Below are positions 59,889 to 64,000 of a DNA stretch of 64,000 nucleotides, piece after piece. Position 1 is the first letter of the stretch, and each line of letters starts with the position of its first letter. Made by a program: the position numbers and the translations under genes. The DNA is from Konateibacter massiliensis (lineage in GTDB: Bacteria; Bacillota; Clostridia; Lachnospirales; Lachnospiraceae), in contig NZ_LT860099.1 of NCBI RefSeq assembly GCF_900184995.1, positions 2,702,356 through 2,766,355 of the forward strand, in the 5' to 3' direction. The notes under the pieces are model-generated. The model ran no database searches. It was not told the DNA's origin and saw only the letters and a program-made list of their open reading frames with translations.

Positions 59889-61559
59889 ATGAGACAAAAA
59901 ATATTTCGAAGCATGGGCATTTTAATCGCAGCTTCTCTTATATTTTTTTATGTTTTAATTATAGGAGTTATGTATCGGCAGCTCTTTGTCAGCATGGAAA
60001 AAGAGGTGGAGCGTGAGGCAAAATATTTAGCTTCGGCATTAGATATCACCGGTGTTGATTCGCTCTCCATTCATGCGATTGACGATGATGACAACAGGGT
60101 AACGCTGATTGATGCAGACGGAATCGTACTGTATGATTCCAATGAAGATGCTTCTCTGATGGAAAACCACAAGAACAGACCGGAGATTATGGAAGCACAA
60201 AGCGACGGCAGCGGAAGCATTGTGCGTTACTCTGAGACGCTCAGAAAGCAGACCTTTTATTATGCGGTTGAGCTGAATAACGGAATGGTTCTAAGAGTCG
60301 CAAACACGACCGACAGCATAGTGTCCATGATTATGACAAATACGCCGATTTTATTTGTGCTGGCAGCCGCAATTCTCTTTTTTGCTATGCTTCTGATTAG
60401 ATGGCAGACGAAGAGCATCGTCACACCAATCAACAATCTAAATCTGGAAAATCCGCTTGAAAATGACGTATATGAGGAATTGACCCCTCTTTTACACCGG
60501 ATTGAAAATCAAAATAGGCAGATTGATGAGCATCTGGAGCATATGAATAAAAAGCAGGAAGAATTCAATGCCATCACGGAAAACATGCGGGAAGCACTTG
60601 TCATTATCAATAAAAAGAACGCAGTGTTATCCATGAATAAAGCGGCGGTAGAGCTTTTACATGTGAATAGGAGAAACTGCATTGAAAAGCATTTTCTTAC
60701 GATAAGCCGTGACAAAGAATTCCAAACCTCGATTGAAGGTGCAATGGCAGGAACGCCAAGCGACGCCACGATTATTTTAAATGGAAAGTACTATAAAATA
60801 TTGGCTAATCCTGTTTACCTAGACGGTGCTTTAAATGGCTGTGTTGTTCTGATGCTTGATGTGACGGAAAAACAGCTTGCCGAGCAGATGCGTAAGGAGT
60901 TTTCTGCCAATGTATCCCATGAGCTGAAAACACCGCTTATGTCCATTTCGGGTTATGCAGAGATTATTAAAAACGGTTTGGTAAAAAGTGAAGATATTCC
61001 TGAATTTTCAGGCAGAATTTACGATGAGGCGACAAGACTGAGTAATTTGGTTGAAGATATCATTAAGCTTTCAAGACTGGATGAGGCTGACAAAGCACCG
61101 GAGTTTGAAGAAGTTAATCTTCTTATGCTCTCGGAGGATATCAAGGAGAGACTTCACACGCAGGCAGAGAAGAAGGGTGTGGAGCTTCGCGTAATCGGTG
61201 AGAATGTAAAGATAAAAGGTGTCCGCCCTATATTGGATGAGATGATTTATAACCTGCTGGAAAACGCAATTAAATACAACGAAGAAGGTGGAAAGGCGGG
61301 AGTAAGTGTTATAAAAGAAAACGACAGTGTTGTGCTTTCTGTGTGGGACACGGGAATCGGTATTCCGAAGGAGCACCATGACCGGATATTTGAGCGTTTC
61401 TATCGCGTGGATAAGAGCCATTCGAGAGAGACGGGCGGAACCGGGCTGGGACTTTCTATTGTAAAGCATGGGGCACTGTACCACAACGCAGAGATTAAGC
61501 TGGACAGCGAGCAGGGACGCGGAACAAAAGTTATCCTCACGTTTAAAGCAATTTCTTAA
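59889..61559 (+). CDS. phoR: Phosphate sensor histidine kinase PhoR
   Basis: Membrane kinase of 556 residues. Transmembrane helices are at about 9-31 and 148-170 around a short extracellular domain. A linker and PAS domain (EFNAITENMREALVIINKKNAVLSMNKAAVELL) follow. The phosphoacceptor is in FSANVSHELKTPLMSISGYAE (His about 344), then HATPase boxes LLENAIKYNEEGG, WDTGIGIPKEHHDRIFERFYR and GGTGLGLSIVKH. It starts 11 bases after phoP. Confidence 0.92.
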   Translation: MRQKIFRSMGILIAASLIFFYVLIIGVMYRQLFVSMEKEVEREAKYLASALDITGVDSLSIHAIDDDDNRVTLIDADGIVLYDSNEDASLMENHKNRPEIMEAQSDGSGSIVRYSETLRKQTFYYAVELNNGMVLRVANTTDSIVSMIMTNTPILFVLAAAILFFAMLLIRWQTKSIVTPINNLNLENPLENDVYEELTPLLHRIENQNRQIDEHLEHMNKKQEEFNAITENMREALVIINKKNAVLSMNKAAVELLHVNRRNCIEKHFLTISRDKEFQTSIEGAMAGTPSDATIILNGKYYKILANPVYLDGALNGCVVLMLDVTEKQLAEQMRKEFSANVSHELKTPLMSISGYAEIIKNGLVKSEDIPEFSGRIYDEATRLSNLVEDIIKLSRLDEADKAPEFEEVNLLMLSEDIKERLHTQAEKKGVELRVIGENVKIKGVRPILDEMIYNLLENAIKYNEEGGKAGVSVIKENDSVVLSVWDTGIGIPKEHHDRIFERFYRVDKSHSRETGGTGLGLSIVKHGALYHNAEIKLDSEQGRGTKVILTFKAIS

Positions 61560-61643
61560 AGGTGGAAAAGTTATGATGATAGAAGCATAATGCAGGAAAG
61601 ATGGTAATATACTGGTTATATAATGAATTAAAGAGGTAAAGCA

Positions 61644-62024
61644 GTGGACAAAACAGTACCAAAAACAAACAGTGGCAGTATAATTACCATCTTAAAATGC
61701 CTTCTATGTTCCTATATCATTACCGGTCTGGCGCTATTGCTGTTAGCATTATTTGTATACAAATTAGATTTGGACGATGGAAAGGTAAGAGTGGGCATTA
61801 CAATTATCTACATAGTGGCAAGTTTTATAGGTGGATTTATTCTTGGTAAGTTGAAAAAGGAGAATAAATTTATCTGGGGTGCCATATGCGGAGCGGCGTA
61901 TTTTGCAATTCTTGCTCTGGTATCCTTCGCAGTAAACCGCTCAATCGGAAGTGACGGAATCGGCTTCTTCACCGTGCTTGTTATGTGTGTTTCGGGGGGA
62001 ACCTTCGGAGGAATGGTAAGCTGA
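61644..62024 (+). CDS. TIGR04086-type small membrane protein
   Basis: A 126-residue protein with four predicted transmembrane helices (LKCLLCSYIITGLALLLLALFVY, ITIIYIVASFIGGFILG, AAYFAILALVSFAV, FFTVLVMCVSGGTFGGMV). The pattern with the GGFILGKLKKENKFIWGA loop matches the TIGR04086 family, widespread in Clostridia and of unknown function. It starts with GTG after AAAGAGG. It stands alone with its own terminator. Confidence 0.8.
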   Translation: MDKTVPKTNSGSIITILKCLLCSYIITGLALLLLALFVYKLDLDDGKVRVGITIIYIVASFIGGFILGKLKKENKFIWGAICGAAYFAILALVSFAVNRSIGSDGIGFFTVLVMCVSGGTFGGMVS

Positions 62025-62039
62025 CATGGGAAGTTTTGG

Positions 62040-62088
62040 AGGACAGAAAGTGTATTGTAGTTAAAGACAATGCACCTTCTGTCCTTTT
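62040..62088 (+). terminator. Terminator after the TIGR04086 gene
   Basis: GGACAGAAAGTGTATTGT pairs with ACAATGCACCTTCTGTCC through an 18-base imperfect stem, and CTTTTTATTA follows. Confidence 0.85.
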
Positions 62089-62159
62089 TATTAGGTATTG
62101 ATTCTATTGAGGTATGTGGATATAATTAGAATAATTGGTAAAATGCAAAGGAGATTATT

Positions 62160-63047
62160 ATGGTTAAGTTAGTTGCGGTAGATTTAGACGGAACATTTTT
62201 AAATAACAGAAGAGACGTGTCAAAGGAAAACAGAGAGATGGTGAAGAAGCTCCAAAGTATGGGAGTAAAATTCATAACAAACTCAGGAAGAACCTATGAA
62301 GGAGTGCGCCATGTGCTTGATGGCAGCCAAATTGAGTGTGAGTCTATCTGTATGAACGGGGCAGCCGTATATAATAAGGAAGGAAAAATTGTAAAGGCTT
62401 GTTTTATGAAGAAGGAGGATGTGCTTGCAATCGCTTCTAGAATAGGTGAGGAGGATTATTTTATCGAGTATAATACGGATGCAGGAACCTGTGTCACTGT
62501 TTCGCCGGACGAGGCGGAAGCATCCATTCGAGGCTGGATGTCTCTTTACAATAACGGAAATACGGGAATGATTACAAAGGAAGAAATGGATAGAGATTTA
62601 AAGCGGATTAAGGCAGATTTTATCTATATAGACAAGGTAGAGGATATCTTTGAGAGAGGATATCAGGTATTCAAGATTGCCATCAGCCATGTTGATACGG
62701 AAAAAATTAAACGGATTCGCGAGGAGTTAAGTCAAAATTCAAATATTGCAGTATCTGCCTCCTTCCATACGAATGTGGAAATAACGGATAAGAGTGCAGA
62801 CAAGGGACTGGCTTTGGAGCAATATGCGAAAGAAAACAATATTTTGATGGAGGAGGTTGTTGCATTTGGGGACAGCCTTAACGACTATTCCATGCTAAAA
62901 AGAAATTTTGGTTACACAGTTGCGATGAAAAATGCGATGGAGGAAATCAAAAAGGTTGCGAAATATCAAACGAGAACAAATGATGAGCATGGTGTTTCGC
63001 ATTTTGTCAACCGCGTGATTTCGGGAGAAAATTTATGTAATGCATGA
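62160..63047 (+). CDS. Cof-type HAD-IIB family phosphatase
   Basis: HAD hydrolase of 295 residues with a type IIB cap. Motif I is LVAVDLDGTFLNNRRDVS, motif II FITNSGRTYEGV, and motif IV VVAFGDSLNDYSMLKR followed by VAMKNAMEEIK. AAAGGAG precedes the ATG. No operon partner. The substrate is unknown; this family acts on sugar phosphates and cofactor phosphates. Confidence 0.87.
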   Translation: MVKLVAVDLDGTFLNNRRDVSKENREMVKKLQSMGVKFITNSGRTYEGVRHVLDGSQIECESICMNGAAVYNKEGKIVKACFMKKEDVLAIASRIGEEDYFIEYNTDAGTCVTVSPDEAEASIRGWMSLYNNGNTGMITKEEMDRDLKRIKADFIYIDKVEDIFERGYQVFKIAISHVDTEKIKRIREELSQNSNIAVSASFHTNVEITDKSADKGLALEQYAKENNILMEEVVAFGDSLNDYSMLKRNFGYTVAMKNAMEEIKKVAKYQTRTNDEHGVSHFVNRVISGENLCNA

Positions 63048-63156
63048 GATTTGCTTATGTGATACGAAATACTGCTTTTTGCATAAAACGGGTGAATGTG
63101 ATAGAATAGATTGGACAAAATAAAAGTAAAAATGAAAAATAGATGGAGGAGTCTGG

Positions 63157-64000
63157 ATGAAAATAAATGATATCAAAGAATATCAGGTGCTTGAGGAAAG
63201 AAAAATTGATGATTTAAATTCCAAGGGCTATTTGTTAAGACATAAAAAGAGCGGTGCGAGAATTGCACTGTTGGAAAATGATGACGAGAATAAGGTATTT
63301 TATGTGGGCTTTCGAACTCCGCCAAATGACGATACCGGATTGCCGCATATTTTGGAACATTCCGTTTTGTGCGGTTCTGAAAAGTTTCCGGCAAAGGACC
63401 CGTTTGTTGAGCTTGTAAAGGGCTCTTTAAATACGTTTTTAAATGCTATGACCTACCCAGATAAAACGATATATCCGATAGCAAGCTGTAATGAGAAGGA
63501 TTTTCAAAATCTCATGCATGTCTATATGGATGCGGTGCTGCACCCGAATATTTACAAGAAAGAGGAGATATTCAAGCAGGAAGGCTGGCATTATGATTTA
63601 GAGTCGGCGGATGCAAAATTAAAATATAACGGCGTTGTCTACAACGAGATGAAGGGTGCTTTTTCTTCACCGGAAGGAGTGCTTGGACGTCTTGTACTCA
63701 ACTCCCTGTTTCCGGACACTGCCTATTCAAAGGAATCAGGAGGAGAGCCAAGCAAAATTCCTGATTTAACCTATAACGAGTTTATTCAGTTTCACAAGAC
63801 CTATTATCATCCGGCAAACAGCTATATTTATATCTATGGTGATATGAATATGGCAGAAAAGCTTCTCTGGCTTGATAAGGAATATTTGAGTAAATATGAT
63901 GAGATTTCCGTTGATTCAGAAATCAAGTTTCAGAAGCCGTTTGAAAAAGCGGTGGAGGTGACGGAGAAATATTCCATAACGGATGGCGAGCCGATGGCGG
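63157..64000 (+). CDS. M16C family zinc metalloprotease, 3' end cut by the window
   Basis: Start of an insulinase-like presequence-protease homologue; about 281 residues are visible of a usual 970. The inverted zinc motif HILEH is at about residues 65-69 (PNDDTGLPHILEHSVLCGSEKFP), with the third ligand region VVYNEMKGAFSSPEGV about 80 residues on. NTFLNAMTYPDKTIYPIASCNEKDF is also typical. ATG 63157 follows ATGGAGGA. The frame stays open to the last base. Confidence 0.9.
   Translation, partial: MKINDIKEYQVLEERKIDDLNSKGYLLRHKKSGARIALLENDDENKVFYVGFRTPPNDDTGLPHILEHSVLCGSEKFPAKDPFVELVKGSLNTFLNAMTYPDKTIYPIASCNEKDFQNLMHVYMDAVLHPNIYKKEEIFKQEGWHYDLESADAKLKYNGVVYNEMKGAFSSPEGVLGRLVLNSLFPDTAYSKESGGEPSKIPDLTYNEFIQFHKTYYHPANSYIYIYGDMNMAEKLLWLDKEYLSKYDEISVDSEIKFQKPFEKAVEVTEKYSITDGEPMA

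Overview
This 64 kb window is a chromosomal segment from a low-to-moderate GC Gram-positive anaerobe, most likely a gut Clostridium of the family Lachnospiraceae. Supporting signs are strong AGGAGG ribosome sites, many TGnTATAAT extended -10 promoters, tryptophan T-box leaders, a fucose/rhamnose-type microcompartment whose gene order matches the Clostridium phytofermentans locus as I remember it, PhoP-type 11-bp direct repeats, and many ABC solute-binding lipoproteins. No rRNA, tRNA, CRISPR array, transposase or prophage was recognised.

Layout. (1) 1-3.5 kb: the end of L-rhamnose mutarotase, a RpiR-type regulator with a GH4 6-phospho-beta-glucosidase, and a small PH-domain protein. (2) 3.6-6.8 kb: a Trp-specifier T-box controlling a TrpXYZ-type ABC importer. 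(3) 6.8-14.3 kb: a LysR regulator, a NikABCDE-type metal-chelate importer and a MATE exporter. (4) 14.3-16.5 kb: an accessory patch with a DUF11 protein, a probable frameshifted ORF and a lipoprotein nuclease. (5) 16.7-23 kb: a ROK repressor with an inverted-repeat operator, a HAD phosphatase and a GguA/GguB/ChvE sugar importer. (6) 23-29.1 kb: a T-box-controlled trpEGCFBA operon without trpD. (7) 29.2-35.1 kb: a membrane AraC-type regulator and a sugar ABC importer, separated by a dense run of hairpins. (8) 35.3-46.4 kb: a RpiB-like protein followed by the microcompartment locus (aldolase, aldehyde dehydrogenase, alcohol dehydrogenase, four BMC-H, PduL, EutN, PduS, PduT, DeoR regulator) and rhamnulokinase. 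(9) 46.5-49 kb: a DUF4914 P-loop protein and a phosphoesterase. (10) 49-61.6 kb: a phosphate-scavenging block, ugpCAEB-ugpQ then pstSCAB-phoU-phoP-phoR. (11) 61.6-64 kb: a small membrane protein, a Cof-type HAD phosphatase and the start of an M16C metalloprotease.

How the parts fit. Deoxyhexose use is covered by mutarotation (rhaM), phosphorylation (rhaB) and cleavage plus lactaldehyde handling in the microcompartment, with PduS/PduT as a likely electron link. The glycyl-radical diol dehydratase that normally defines this compartment type is missing from the window. Tryptophan uptake and synthesis share uncharged tRNA-Trp sensing. The ugp and pst promoters carry matching three-repeat PhoP boxes, and phoP-phoR lies at the end of the pst operon.

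The strongest unexplained signal is non-coding: two families of small structured repeats. Family S is built on a palindrome with arm AAGTGTGAGC. Family E is a pair of hairpins that sits directly behind the U-tract of a terminator-like hairpin in all five copies, including both T-box leaders.
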